From DASVAL01 sp035649575 (GTDB lineage Bacteria; Planctomycetota; UBA1135; UBA2386): 13,681 nucleotides of DNA. The notes below the pieces were generated by a model. It was not told the DNA's origin. It made no database searches and was given only the letters and a program-made list of their open reading frames with translations. Shown one piece after another: positions 1-7,632 of this stretch; positions within the stretch are counted from its first letter, which is position 1; every line of letters starts with the position of its first letter. The DNA lies in assembly GCA_035649575.1 (NCBI GenBank), contig DASRJH010000004.1:1-13681 (forward strand), given 5' to 3'. The position numbers and the translations under genes were made by a program.

Positions 1-1
1 C

Positions 2-445
2 GCGGGCGTGCTGACCGCGCGCATCGGCGACAAGGTCTTCGGACTCGACCTCGCGCTGGTCGGCGACGGGGCGACGTTCTCGCTGCTCGTCGATGGCCGC
101 AGCTACGACGTCGTCGCCGACGTGCAGCGCGAGCAGGTGACCGTGCAGATGCTGGGTGAGCAGTTCGTCGTGCACGTCGAGGACGAACGCGAGCGCGCGG
201 CCCATGCGGTGGCTGGCCACAAGAAGGGCGGCAAGCGCGAGCTTCGCGCCGCGATGCCCGGCATCGTCGTCGACGTGAGGGTCGCCGTCGGCGATGGCGC
301 CGAGGAAGGGCAGACTCTCGTCGTGCTCGAAGCGATGAAGATGCAGAACCCGCTCACGGCCGAGGCGCCCGGCAAGGTGACGCGCATCCTCTGCAAGAAG
401 GGCGAAGCCGTGGCCGCGGGGGCCCTATTGCTCGAGCTCGAGTGA
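2..445 (+). CDS. Biotin carboxyl carrier protein (biotin/lipoyl attachment domain), 5' end probably outside the window
   Basis: Carries biotin for a biotin-dependent acyl-CoA carboxylase or decarboxylase, shuttling carboxyl groups between the carboxylase and transferase active sites in the cytoplasm. The biotinylation motif EAMKM is clear, with the acceptor lysine codon at 338-340. A beta-hairpin domain typical of biotinyl/lipoyl carriers surrounds it, from about 'AAMPGIVVDV' to 'GALLLELE' at the C-terminus. The preceding segment ('LLVDGRSYDVVAD') matches the N-terminal part of the roughly 150-170 residue carrier proteins that sit beside biotin carboxylase or carboxyltransferase genes. The frame is open to the window edge. 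A GTG at 8 could start it, but no ribosome binding site is visible, so I treat it as 5' partial. Its TGA overlaps the ATG of the next gene. Which carboxylase it serves cannot be told from here; the partner genes presumably lie upstream. Confidence 0.9.
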   Translation, partial: AGVLTARIGDKVFGLDLALVGDGATFSLLVDGRSYDVVADVQREQVTVQMLGEQFVVHVEDERERAAHAVAGHKKGGKRELRAAMPGIVVDVRVAVGDGAEEGQTLVVLEAMKMQNPLTAEAPGKVTRILCKKGEAVAAGALLLELE

Positions 446-1536
446 TGCGCACCGCCCGGGCCGCCGTGTTTCCCGCACCCGACCGACCGGTCGAGCTGCG
501 CGAGTTCCCGTTGCCCGAACTGGCCGTCGGCGAAGCGCTGCTCCGGGTCGAATGCAGCGAAGTGTGTGGCACCGACGTGCACCTCCATCGCGGCAAGCTG
601 GCCGGCGTGCCATACCCGCTGATCCCGGGTCATGTGAGCGCCGGTACGCTCGCGGCCGTGCGCGGCGACGTGCGCGACGTCGACGGCGTTCTGCTGCAGG
701 AGGGCGACGTCGTCACGTTCCTCGACGTGCACCGCACCTGCCACCGCTGCTGGTACTGCCTCGTCGCGAAGGCGAGCACGCGCTGTCCGGAGCGCAAGGT
801 CTACGGCATCACCTACGGCGCGGCCGATGGCCTCTGCGGCGGTTGGGCCGACCACGTGCACCTGTTCGCTGGCACCCGGATCATCCGGCTCGAACGCACG
901 ACCCCGCGCGAGTTCCTGCGCGGTGGCTGTTCGCTGCCGACGGCGCTGCATGGTCTGCAACGCGCCGAGGTGCAGCTCGGCGACGCCGTGCTCGTGCTCG
1001 GCATCGGCCCGGTCGGGCTGTCGTGCATCGCGTTGGCTCGCGCTGCCGGGGCCGGCAGCGTGCTCGCGATCGGTGGTCCGGCTGGCCGTCTGCCGGCCGC
1101 GTCGGCGATGGGGGCCGATGCCGTGCTCGACTTCACGACGTTGTCACCGCCGGAGCGAGCAGCGTGGGTGCGCGAGCGAACGCACGGCCGCGGTGCCGAT
1201 GTCGTGCTCGAGGCGACCGGTGCACCCGAGGCCGTCGTGCAGGCCATGCGGTGTGCGCGCGATGCGGGCCGGGTCGTCGTGCTGGGGCAGTACACGGACC
1301 ACGGCGACGTGGAGTGGAATCCGCACGCGGACCTCAACAAGAAGCATCTCGACGTGCGCGGCTGTTGGGGCAGCGACTACTCGCACTTCCATCGCGCAGT
1401 GCAGGTGGCCGGGCACGCGCGGCTCGGACAGCCCTGGCGTTCGCTGCCCGTGCGCGAGTACGCGCTGCACGAGGCAGCCCTGGCCTTGGCTGCCGTGGAG
1501 AAGGGCGAAGTCGTGAAGGCGCTCGTGACTCCGTAG
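445..1536 (+). CDS. Zinc-dependent alcohol dehydrogenase-like (MDR family) oxidoreductase
   Basis: Medium-chain dehydrogenase/reductase of 363 residues, the usual size, expected to oxidise an alcohol or polyol with NAD(P). The N-terminal GroES-like domain has the catalytic zinc ligand Cys41 in 'CGTDVHLHRG' and His63 in 'GHVSAG'; the usual Glu after this His is Val. Cys162 may be the third ligand. Four structural-zinc cysteines lie at about 99, 102, 105 and 114 (CX2CX2CX8C). The Rossmann fold has 'GIGPVG' at 186-191. The strand that normally ends in an acidic cofactor-selecting residue reads 'AIGGPAG', so NAD versus NADP cannot be called. ATG 445 is chosen because it overlaps the TGA of the carrier-protein gene (TGATG), implying translational coupling; a GTG at 442 is possible. 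The stop lies 4 bp from the convergent propeller gene. The substrate is unknown; threonine or sorbitol dehydrogenase-like proteins are the nearest named relatives. Confidence 0.9.
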   Translation: MRTARAAVFPAPDRPVELREFPLPELAVGEALLRVECSEVCGTDVHLHRGKLAGVPYPLIPGHVSAGTLAAVRGDVRDVDGVLLQEGDVVTFLDVHRTCHRCWYCLVAKASTRCPERKVYGITYGAADGLCGGWADHVHLFAGTRIIRLERTTPREFLRGGCSLPTALHGLQRAEVQLGDAVLVLGIGPVGLSCIALARAAGAGSVLAIGGPAGRLPAASAMGADAVLDFTTLSPPERAAWVRERTHGRGADVVLEATGAPEAVVQAMRCARDAGRVVVLGQYTDHGDVEWNPHADLNKKHLDVRGCWGSDYSHFHRAVQVAGHARLGQPWRSLPVREYALHEAALALAAVEKGEVVKALVTP

Positions 1537-1540
1537 GCGG

Positions 1541-3067
1541 TCACTGGCCCACGACGTAGAGCCTCGCGTCGTTGATCGCGAAGCAGAGGCCGTCCATGCC
1601 GATGATCGTCGGCGTGTAGGCCTCGCCGATGCCCGTCGTCAGCGTCAACCCTTGCGACAGCGTGTTGGTCGGCAGGTGCCAGCGATAGGCGCGGCCGTCC
1701 TCGCAGTTCACGATCGCCGACTGGCCGCGCACGTCGATGGCGGCGGTGTTGATGCACCACTCGCGCACGCCGCCGGGAAACGCCGGGTCGGGGGTCGGCG
1801 CCAGTACGTCGATCACCTTGTTCATCACCGTTGCCCCGGTGATCGGATCGACCATCGACGCGTGCGGGTCGAAGACACCGAGCCGGTTGAGGCCGTCGCC
1901 GCCGCCCTGCCAGTAGTTGTTGTACTTCGTGAGCACGAGGTAGCTCGACGTTCCCGTGTACTGCGGCACCATCGAGCGCGGCACGATCGCGGCGGTGTCG
2001 TCCCAGCCGAACGGGCCCGACAGCAGCGACGTGGTGAGGTTCGCGTCGAAGTGGCGCAGCCAGCCGCGCAGGTGGTTGGCGCCGAACGGATTCTCGAGCA
2101 CGCCGATGTAGACCTCGCCGTCCGGGCCGATCGTCGGCGACGCCGTGCCGTCGTCGTGGAGGAACGCATCGTTGCTCGGCACGGCGACGTCCTTGAGCCG
2201 CACGCGTGCCTGCATCGCCAGCGTCGTGGCGTCGAGCTTCAGCAGGTAGCCGCCGCTTGCGCCCGAGGTGTTGCTGCTGTTGACGGTGACGTAGAGCGAC
2301 GCGCCGTTCGCGGTGATCGCCGGGGCGCAGTTGTAGACGACCTTCTGGATGCTCGGGTCGGCGGCCGCGGTGCTTGCGCCGACCCACGACCCGACGCCGT
2401 TTCGGTCGATGCGCGCGATGCCGCTCTGCAGCGCGATCGGCAGCGTGCCGGAGGCCCTGAAGCCGAAGAGCAGGTTGCCGTTGGCGTCCGCCGTGATCGG
2501 CGTGGTGATCTGCACGCCAGCGTCGAACGCCGCCTGGTTGGCCTGGTAGGTGGCGAGCCCGTAGAACACGAGCCGCGCGACGGGACTCGTCGGCGAGTCG
2601 GCGTTGGCGCGCAGCAGGATCGTGCCGCCAGCCGCGGGGATCGCCAGCTGGTTGAGCGGCGTCAGCGCCGAGCCACAGCTCGGCACCCAGTTGTGCGGCG
2701 GCAGCAGGTAGTCGGTCGTCTGCGTCCACTGCAGGGCGCCGTTTGCCGGCGCGCGGCACTCGACCTGGAAACCGCCGGAGGCACCGGTCTTCACCGTCAC
2801 GAGCACGAAGCCCCCGGCGGTGAACAGCGGCGTGCCGTAGTGGATCAGCAGGTAGGTGCCGGTGTACTGCGGCTGCAGGTCGACCGGTGTCGACCAGCGG
2901 ATCTGGTTCAGGGGCTGGGACCCGGTCGTCACCTGCGCCGTGTGCGCGGGATCGCGACCGTAGCCGGCCCAGAACGGCGGTGCGGGCGAGAACTGGTACT
3001 TCTGGGCGGTGAGCGTCGCGGCGGCAGCGGCGGCAACCAGGGTGCAGCGAACCAGAGTGTGGTGCAT
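1541..3067 (-). CDS. Secreted PQQ-like beta-propeller protein
   Basis: A 508-residue exported protein. A signal peptide is clear: basic start, Ala-rich core 'TLVAAAAAATLTAQ', and likely cleavage after TAQ. The mature start 'WAGYGRDPAHTAQ' resembles the opening blade of PQQ-dehydrogenase-like propellers (W..yG.dp.hT). Later blades show the usual pattern of short strands ending in phrases such as 'DGEVYIGVLENP', 'ANGASLYVTVN' and 'MDGLCFAIND'. No CXXCH haem motif is present. About five cysteines lie in the mature part and could form disulfides outside the cytoplasm. ATG 3065-3067 was chosen because it precedes the signal peptide directly; an upstream in-frame extension to 3163 would overlap the peroxidase gene. 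It lies 23 bp downstream of the di-haem peroxidase gene, so the two are probably co-transcribed. PQQ-like propellers may be enzymes or structural and binding proteins, and nothing here decides which. Confidence 0.8.
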   Translation of the reverse strand: MHHTLVRCTLVAAAAAATLTAQKYQFSPAPPFWAGYGRDPAHTAQVTTGSQPLNQIRWSTPVDLQPQYTGTYLLIHYGTPLFTAGGFVLVTVKTGASGGFQVECRAPANGALQWTQTTDYLLPPHNWVPSCGSALTPLNQLAIPAAGGTILLRANADSPTSPVARLVFYGLATYQANQAAFDAGVQITTPITADANGNLLFGFRASGTLPIALQSGIARIDRNGVGSWVGASTAAADPSIQKVVYNCAPAITANGASLYVTVNSSNTSGASGGYLLKLDATTLAMQARVRLKDVAVPSNDAFLHDDGTASPTIGPDGEVYIGVLENPFGANHLRGWLRHFDANLTTSLLSGPFGWDDTAAIVPRSMVPQYTGTSSYLVLTKYNNYWQGGGDGLNRLGVFDPHASMVDPITGATVMNKVIDVLAPTPDPAFPGGVREWCINTAAIDVRGQSAIVNCEDGRAYRWHLPTNTLSQGLTLTTGIGEAYTPTIIGMDGLCFAINDARLYVVGQ

Positions 3068-3090
3068 TGGGAGCTCGATGAGGCGGGGAA

Positions 3091-4719
3091 TCAGTAGACG
3101 ATGAATCGCAGTGCGTTCGACGTGACGAGGCTCTGCGGGCCGGCGGGGTCGTACGCGACCCATTGCAGCCAGTAGGTGCCGGCGACCGTGGCGCTGGCCG
3201 GAACGTGGAACACGGCGGTCGCGTAGCCGCTGGCTCCGGCCGGCTGCGACAGACCGGTCGGCAGGATCTGCAGCGCGGGCGTCAAAGCGAGGTGCACGTT
3301 CTGGCCGAGCACGGGCTGGGACACCGGCGATCCCGCGACGTCGAGTGCGAGGAACGTGAACAGATTGGCGGCCAGGGAGTCGACGCCGACCCCGAACGCG
3401 GCGTTGCCGCGGAACGCGGGGCCGAGCCCTTCCGCGCGCAGGGCCAGGCCGCTGGTGCCGGCGGTGCCAGTCCCGAACTCAGCGAGTGCGAGCGGGCCTT
3501 CGCTCCAGAGGAGCGGGCGGTCGAACGGCGGCAGGCCGTTCACGAGGCGCGGGTCGGTGAGCGCGTTCATGAGCGCCTGCAGCTGCAGGCTGTCGGAGAC
3601 GAAGATGTGGCCGTTGATCGCGTCGACGAGCGGATCGCGGTTGTCGGCGAAGTCGCCGCCGCGGGCGTAGAAGTCGACGACCTGGCCGAGGGTCTGTTGG
3701 CTGCCGTTGTGGAACCAGCTGCCGCGCAGCGCGACGTTGCGCAGGCCGGGCACGCGGAAGCGGCCGCGGTCGGCGGGGGCCCCCGTGATCGCGACGCGCC
3801 CCGGGTCCTCGGCCACGGGCCGCACGCCGATGTTGCGGAAGTCGTCGAGAACCGGCCCGGTCGCGAGCACCGCGGGATCGAGGTCGGTGTGACAGGGAGC
3901 ACAGAGCGTCTGGAAGCGCAGTAGTCCGAGCGACTGCATCGCCGTCAGCGTGCCCAGACCTCCGAGGTAGAGATCGAACGGCGACTGGTCGCTGATCAGT
4001 GAGCGTTCGTACGCCGCGATCGCGAAGATGATGCGCACCGGCGTCACCCCGGGCGAGCCGAACACGCGCGCGAACAAAGCATCGTAGGTGTCGTTGGCGA
4101 GGAACTGCTGCAGCGCTGCCGGCACCTGCGTCGCGAGCTGCAGCGGCACCATCGCCGGCAGCTCGTTGGCGATGTCGATCCAGGTGCGGCCGAGATGCGC
4201 CATCTCGGTCGTGCTGACCGGCGGTCCCGCGATCTGGCTCTCGAGCGCACCGCCCGAGGGCAACACGATGGCGGCACTCACCGGGTCGCGGAACACGCCG
4301 TCGGCGCGGCCGTCGACGAACAGCTTCGTCGCGTAGGCAGCGTTGACGACCGAGGGGGCGCGGCGGTTCGTCACCTGCACCTGCACGCCGAACAGCGGGC
4401 TCGCGGCCAGCTCCCCGGTCGCGAGGTGCCGCGCGACTCCGGGCGAGCCGTGCACGTCGTCGTCGGTGCCGAAGAGCCCGTCCGCTCCGGGATGCAGCGA
4501 CGTCGGACTGCGTGGGTCGGCGCCGCCGGACTCAGGCACGTGGCAGGTGCCGCACGCGACCGAACGCGACGACGACAGTTGTTCGTCCCAGAACAGCGCC
4601 TTGCCGAGCAGGACCTTGTCGGCCGTCGTCGGATTGCCCGGCGGCACCGGCGGCGGCGGCAGGATCGACTGCGCGAAGAGCGTGCTCGGCAGCAGGACGG
4701 CAAGGCAGGGACGGAACAT
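3091..4719 (-). CDS. Di-haem cytochrome c peroxidase / MauG-type protein with C-terminal extension
   Basis: Extracytoplasmic di-haem protein of the bacterial cytochrome c peroxidase/MauG family, which reduces peroxide or oxidises a partner using two c-type haems. Both haem sites are present: CGTCH at residues 56-60 (4540-4554) and CAPCH at 273-277 (3889-3903). Other family marks are 'VNAAYATKLFVDGRAD' near 125-140, 'VPGLRNVALRGSWFHNG' near 323-339 and 'LGQVVDFYARGGDF'. A short signal peptide ends near 'TLFAQ'. The protein is 542 residues, longer than typical members. The excess is a C-terminal region from about 420 on, ending in beta-rich sequence ('YWLQWVAYDPAG', 'SNALRFIVY') that resembles the tail of the large repeat protein at 5090-7615. 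It is the first gene of a probable two-gene unit with the PQQ-like propeller. No strong ribosome binding site precedes the ATG. Peroxidase versus partner-oxidase activity is undetermined. Confidence 0.9.
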   Translation of the reverse strand: MFRPCLAVLLPSTLFAQSILPPPPVPPGNPTTADKVLLGKALFWDEQLSSSRSVACGTCHVPESGGADPRSPTSLHPGADGLFGTDDDVHGSPGVARHLATGELAASPLFGVQVQVTNRRAPSVVNAAYATKLFVDGRADGVFRDPVSAAIVLPSGGALESQIAGPPVSTTEMAHLGRTWIDIANELPAMVPLQLATQVPAALQQFLANDTYDALFARVFGSPGVTPVRIIFAIAAYERSLISDQSPFDLYLGGLGTLTAMQSLGLLRFQTLCAPCHTDLDPAVLATGPVLDDFRNIGVRPVAEDPGRVAITGAPADRGRFRVPGLRNVALRGSWFHNGSQQTLGQVVDFYARGGDFADNRDPLVDAINGHIFVSDSLQLQALMNALTDPRLVNGLPPFDRPLLWSEGPLALAEFGTGTAGTSGLALRAEGLGPAFRGNAAFGVGVDSLAANLFTFLALDVAGSPVSQPVLGQNVHLALTPALQILPTGLSQPAGASGYATAVFHVPASATVAGTYWLQWVAYDPAGPQSLVTSNALRFIVY

Positions 4720-4795
4720 CGGGACGGCTCAGGAAGAGGACCCGGGCCAGCATACCAGCCGGAGCCATCGGCGCGGCCGCTGCTGCCGGCCACCG
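4720..4795. other. Short intergenic gap upstream of the peroxidase gene
   Basis: 76 bp lie between the end of the CWC gene and the start of the peroxidase gene, both on the - strand. This is the only place a separate promoter for the peroxidase-propeller pair could lie without overlapping a coding region. I see no convincing -35/-10 pair and no strong hairpin with a T tract. Confidence 0.3.
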
Positions 4796-5014
4796 TCAAG
4801 CGCGGGCGCGAGCATCCTGAGCCTGCGCGCATTCTGCGCACAGGCACGCGCGGCCCACTGCGTGCGGGGGCACTCGCGAGAGGACCTCGGGGGCGATCTT
4901 CACGTTGCTGCACCAGCAGGTTGCGCACGCACTGGCACAACCCTCCTGGGCCATGGCGCAGCCGTTCTTGCGCCCGCAGAGCGGGCACACGGAAGGATCG
5001 TGAGCGCGAGTCAT
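4796..5014 (-). CDS. Cysteine-rich CWC family small protein
   Basis: A 72-residue protein with ten cysteines. The family signature is visible: 'CPLCGRKNGCA' at residues 10-20, then 'CATCWC' at 30-35 with the name-giving Cys-Trp-Cys, then 'CLCAEC' at 57-62. The spacing suggests one or two bound metal ions, probably zinc. Function is not established for the family. The ATG at 5012-5014 begins 'MTRAHDP'. An upstream extension to 5089 is only the decayed end of a neighbouring gene carried in the duplicated segment, so I reject it. No Shine-Dalgarno is visible. The start region (4970-5014) is shared, in diverged form, with the leader of the repeat-protein gene near 7633-7678, where the cysteine codons are lost. 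This implies that this gene once followed the coiled-coil gene (7711-9186) directly. Confidence 0.75.
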   Translation of the reverse strand: MTRAHDPSVCPLCGRKNGCAMAQEGCASACATCWCSNVKIAPEVLSRVPPHAVGRACLCAECAQAQDARARA

Positions 5015-5083
5015 CGCGACAAGACTACTGGCGGAGCGCCGCCGCGTCTCAGCTTCGTCTGCCCGAGCCTGGCGATGGCGCCG
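4970..5083. repeat. Direct repeat, copy A (about 115 bp)
   Basis: Copy A of a diverged direct repeat, paired with copy B at 7633-7747 in the same orientation and roughly 80% identical by eye. Longest shared blocks are GCGACAAGACTACTG, CCGCCGCGTCTCAG and TGGCGATGGCGCCG. On the - strand, copy A holds a decayed, frameshifted version of the coiled-coil gene's final codons (GAIARLGQTK in place of GAIAKLKQMKG). The old intergenic gap and the intact start of the CWC gene follow. A small inverted repeat (GCCCGC...GCGGGC, 4972-4986) lies within it. The stop of the 47-residue-repeat gene is only 7 bp away. Confidence 0.85.
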
Positions 5084-5089
5084 CGGCAC

Positions 5090-7615
5090 CTACAGCATGC
5101 CGATCGTCAGCACCAACGAGTTCGTCGCGGTGACCGCGAGGATGTTGCCGAACGCATCGAGCTGCAGCGGCACGAGCTGCTGGTGGAACACCTGGCCGGC
5201 GAGGCCGGGTTGAGCCGGGATCGCGATCTGCGTCTGCACGGCGCCGGCGATCGGCACGTGCAGGTAGAGCACGTCGGGGGTCACGAGCAACGAGCAGCCC
5301 GCCACGCCTTGCGGCAGGATCGACGGCAAGGCGATCGCCGTCTGGCCGAAGCCGAGCACCCCGACCGCGAGAGCATTCGGCAGGAAGCCCATCGCCGAAG
5401 AACGGAAGGTCGAGCCGATCCACGGTCGGTTCGTGGGGGTGAGCAACATACCGCTGCCGGTTCCCGTGCAGCCAGCGCCAGCGGACACGGCGGTCGCGGG
5501 GCAAGTCGTTGCGCGCCAGGCCAGGTGGGAGGCGACGGCGCCGTCGACGATGGTGAACTCGCCGCCTGCCACGACCGTGCCGTCGGGCTGCACGGCCAGC
5601 GCGAACACCGGGCGGTTCATTCCCGAACCCAGCGGCGACCAGGCCGTGCCGTTCCAGCGGGCGATGCAATTCGCGCCGAGCCCGCCCGCGGTGCTGAACC
5701 AACCGCCAGCCACGAGGTCGCCGTTCGGCAGCGCAGCCATGGCGACGACGTCGCTGTTGACTCCTGCACCGAGAGCCGACCACGTCGTGCCGTCCCAACG
5801 CGCGATGTTGGCGACCGGCGTGCTGCCCGCGACGGTGAACCTGCCACCAGCGACGAGATCGCCGTTGGGCAGCGTCGCCAACTCGATGACGCTGCCGTTC
5901 ATGCCGGTGCCGATCGGATACCAGTTCGTGCCGTCCCAGCGCGCGATGAAGGCGGCGATGACGCCGCCCGCGGTGGTGAAGTTGCCGCCGGCCACGACGT
6001 CACCATTGGGCAGCGTCGTCAACGCCAGGATGTCCACGTTCATCCCCGATCCGAGCGGCGACCAGCTCGTGCCGTTCCAGCGGGCGACGCGGTTCACCAC
6101 GATGCCGCCCGCGGTGGTGAAGACGCCACCGGCCACCACATCGCCATTGGCCAGTGTCGTCAGTGCCTCCACTGCTCCGTTGGTGCCCGAGCCAAGCGAG
6201 CTCCACGTGCTGCCGTCCCAGCGCGCGATGTAGGATGCGCTCGAGCCGCCCGCGGTGGCGAACACCCCACCGGCCACGAGACCGCCGCCCGGCAGCGGCG
6301 TCACCGCCAGCACAGCGTCGTTCACGCCGGTGCCCAGTGCCGACCAGGTCGTGCCGTCCCAGCGGGCGAGGCGGTTGGCAGCGACGCCACCGGCGTTCGT
6401 GAAGACGCCGGCGATCACGAGTGCGCCGTCGGGCAGCGAGGCCAGGGCCCGCACGTCGCCTCCTGTCCCCGCGCCGAGCGCCGACCAGTTGGCGCCGTTC
6501 CACGAAGCGAGAAAGGCGGCGTAGCTGCCTCCCGCCTGCGTGAAGTTGCCCCCGGCGACGAGTCCTCCGTTCGCCAGCGACGTGAGCGCGTACACGTCCC
6601 CGGCCAAGCCCGCGCCGAATGGCGACCAGGTGGAACCGTTCCAGCGCGCGATGCCCGCCGCTGGGAAAGTGCCAGCCACTTGGAAACGACCTGCGGCGAC
6701 GAGGTCGCCATTGGCCAGGGTCGCGAAGGCGAAGACGTCGCCGTTCGTGCCCGCGCCCAACGCGGACCACGATGAGCCATTCCAGCGCGCGATGTTGTTG
6801 GCACTCACACCACCAGCGGCGCTGAACCAACCACCCGCAACGACATCACCGTTCGGCAGCGTCGCCAGGGCGCCCACGGAGGGGCCGGAGGAGATCGACA
6901 TCCCCGAACCGAGCGCCGACCAGCTGGTGCCGTCCCAGCTCGCGATGCGATTGGCAGCGCCACCGCCCGCCGTCGTGAAATAGCCGCCGGCGACGAGATC
7001 CCCGTTGGGTCGCACGGTCAGCGCCTCGACGATGTCGTTCACGCCGGCGCCGAGTGGCGACCACGCCGTGCCGTCCCACCGAGCGATGCGACTCGTGCTC
7101 GCGCCGCCCGCCGAGGTGCCGCCCGCGGCGACCAGGTCGCCGTTCGGCAGCACGGCCAGCGCATGGACCGCCGCCAGCGGCGCCGCGCCGAGTGCAGACC
7201 ACGCCGTGCCATCCCAGCGTGCGACCTTGTTGGCGCTGACGCCGCCGGCCGTGGAGAAGACACCACCGGCAACGAGGTCGCCGTTGGCCAACACGGCCAC
7301 GTCCCACACTTCACCGTTCATCCCCAAACCGAGCGGGTACCAGGCGCCCGTCACCGGTTCGTAGGCCGCGATACGGCTTGCGAGCACGCTGCCGGCGATC
7401 GTGAACTCGCCGGCGACGACGAGCATGGTCGGGGTGGGGCCAGGGCCGTCCGGGTCCCACGTGCACGTCGCGCGCACCCAACCGTTGGTGCCGGGCAACC
7501 CTTGTCCCGGCAGCCACAGCGTCGTGCACTGTGCCGCGGCATCGATCGACAGGGCCGCGGTCACGAACAGGCCGAACATGAGGCGGTGCGGCCGCCGGTG
7601 GTTTGCATGAGTCAT
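5090..7615 (-). CDS. Large secreted beta-propeller-like protein with 47-residue repeats
   Basis: About 841 residues, exported: the signal peptide 'LMFGLFVTAALSIDAAAQ' lies near the N-terminus. The body is an array of 13 full repeats (one-letter core I-A-R-W-D-G-T-x-W-S-x-L-G-x-G, then PNGDLVAGG-x-F-T-x-A-G-G). Ten of the 13 are exactly 47 residues. An extra half-repeat 'LVVAGEFTIAGSVLASR' precedes them, giving 14 VAGG-F type motifs. The pattern resembles DUF5122-like and related cell-surface propellers. Fourteen blades would fit two seven-bladed propellers, but that is inference. The last 144 residues are a separate beta-rich domain with 'SLLVTPDVLYLHVP' and 'TNSLVLTIGML'. The ATG at 7613-7615 is preferred because it sits next to the signal peptide. 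A GTG at 7676-7678 is in frame, but that extension is only the degraded start of a CWC gene. Surface adhesion or binding is plausible; no catalytic motif was seen. Confidence 0.8.
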   Translation of the reverse strand: MTHANHRRPHRLMFGLFVTAALSIDAAAQCTTLWLPGQGLPGTNGWVRATCTWDPDGPGPTPTMLVVAGEFTIAGSVLASRIAAYEPVTGAWYPLGLGMNGEVWDVAVLANGDLVAGGVFSTAGGVSANKVARWDGTAWSALGAAPLAAVHALAVLPNGDLVAAGGTSAGGASTSRIARWDGTAWSPLGAGVNDIVEALTVRPNGDLVAGGYFTTAGGGAANRIASWDGTSWSALGSGMSISSGPSVGALATLPNGDVVAGGWFSAAGGVSANNIARWNGSSWSALGAGTNGDVFAFATLANGDLVAAGRFQVAGTFPAAGIARWNGSTWSPFGAGLAGDVYALTSLANGGLVAGGNFTQAGGSYAAFLASWNGANWSALGAGTGGDVRALASLPDGALVIAGVFTNAGGVAANRLARWDGTTWSALGTGVNDAVLAVTPLPGGGLVAGGVFATAGGSSASYIARWDGSTWSSLGSGTNGAVEALTTLANGDVVAGGVFTTAGGIVVNRVARWNGTSWSPLGSGMNVDILALTTLPNGDVVAGGNFTTAGGVIAAFIARWDGTNWYPIGTGMNGSVIELATLPNGDLVAGGRFTVAGSTPVANIARWDGTTWSALGAGVNSDVVAMAALPNGDLVAGGWFSTAGGLGANCIARWNGTAWSPLGSGMNRPVFALAVQPDGTVVAGGEFTIVDGAVASHLAWRATTCPATAVSAGAGCTGTGSGMLLTPTNRPWIGSTFRSSAMGFLPNALAVGVLGFGQTAIALPSILPQGVAGCSLLVTPDVLYLHVPIAGAVQTQIAIPAQPGLAGQVFHQQLVPLQLDAFGNILAVTATNSLVLTIGML
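5525..7372 (-). repeat. Array of 13 tandem 141-bp coding repeats
   Basis: 616 residues of tandem coding repeats inside the large secreted protein. Most units are 47 residues (141 bp). The exceptions are unit 1 (49), unit 2 (46) and unit 4 (51, with a four-residue insertion). Each unit has a W-D/N-G-x-x-W core and a N-G-D-L/V-V-A-G-G core. Reading frame and unit length are kept throughout, showing selection for the fold. Confidence 0.9.
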
Positions 7616-7632
7616 GGTCGTCACGTGTTGCT

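Noticed and set aside
103..960. 285-residue - strand open frame over the carrier-protein and dehydrogenase genes
   Set aside because: Shadow of two well-recognised + strand genes; no recognisable domain.
1525..1544. Hairpin GTGAC...GTCAC between convergent genes as a bidirectional terminator
   Set aside because: Only a 5-bp stem with a 10-nt loop, partly coding, and no T tract on either side.
1652..3097. 481-residue + strand open frame opposite the PQQ-like gene
   Set aside because: Arg/Val/Ala-rich shadow typical of GC-rich codon bias; the - strand protein has a signal peptide and propeller motifs.
4343..6775. Long + strand open frame of 810 residues opposite the repeat protein
   Set aside because: It is antisense to the peroxidase, CWC and repeat genes. 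Composition is Arg/Ala/His-rich with a periodic pattern that simply mirrors the 141-bp repeats; no family features.
5525..7372. Regular spacing suggestive of a CRISPR array
   Set aside because: The period is 141 bp, in frame, and encodes conserved W-D-G and VAGG motifs with no short identical repeats separated by unique spacers.
7540..7615. Possible lipobox (AAAQC) in the repeat protein
   Set aside because: Gln precedes the Cys, where lipoboxes need a small residue; standard signal peptidase I cleavage is more likely.
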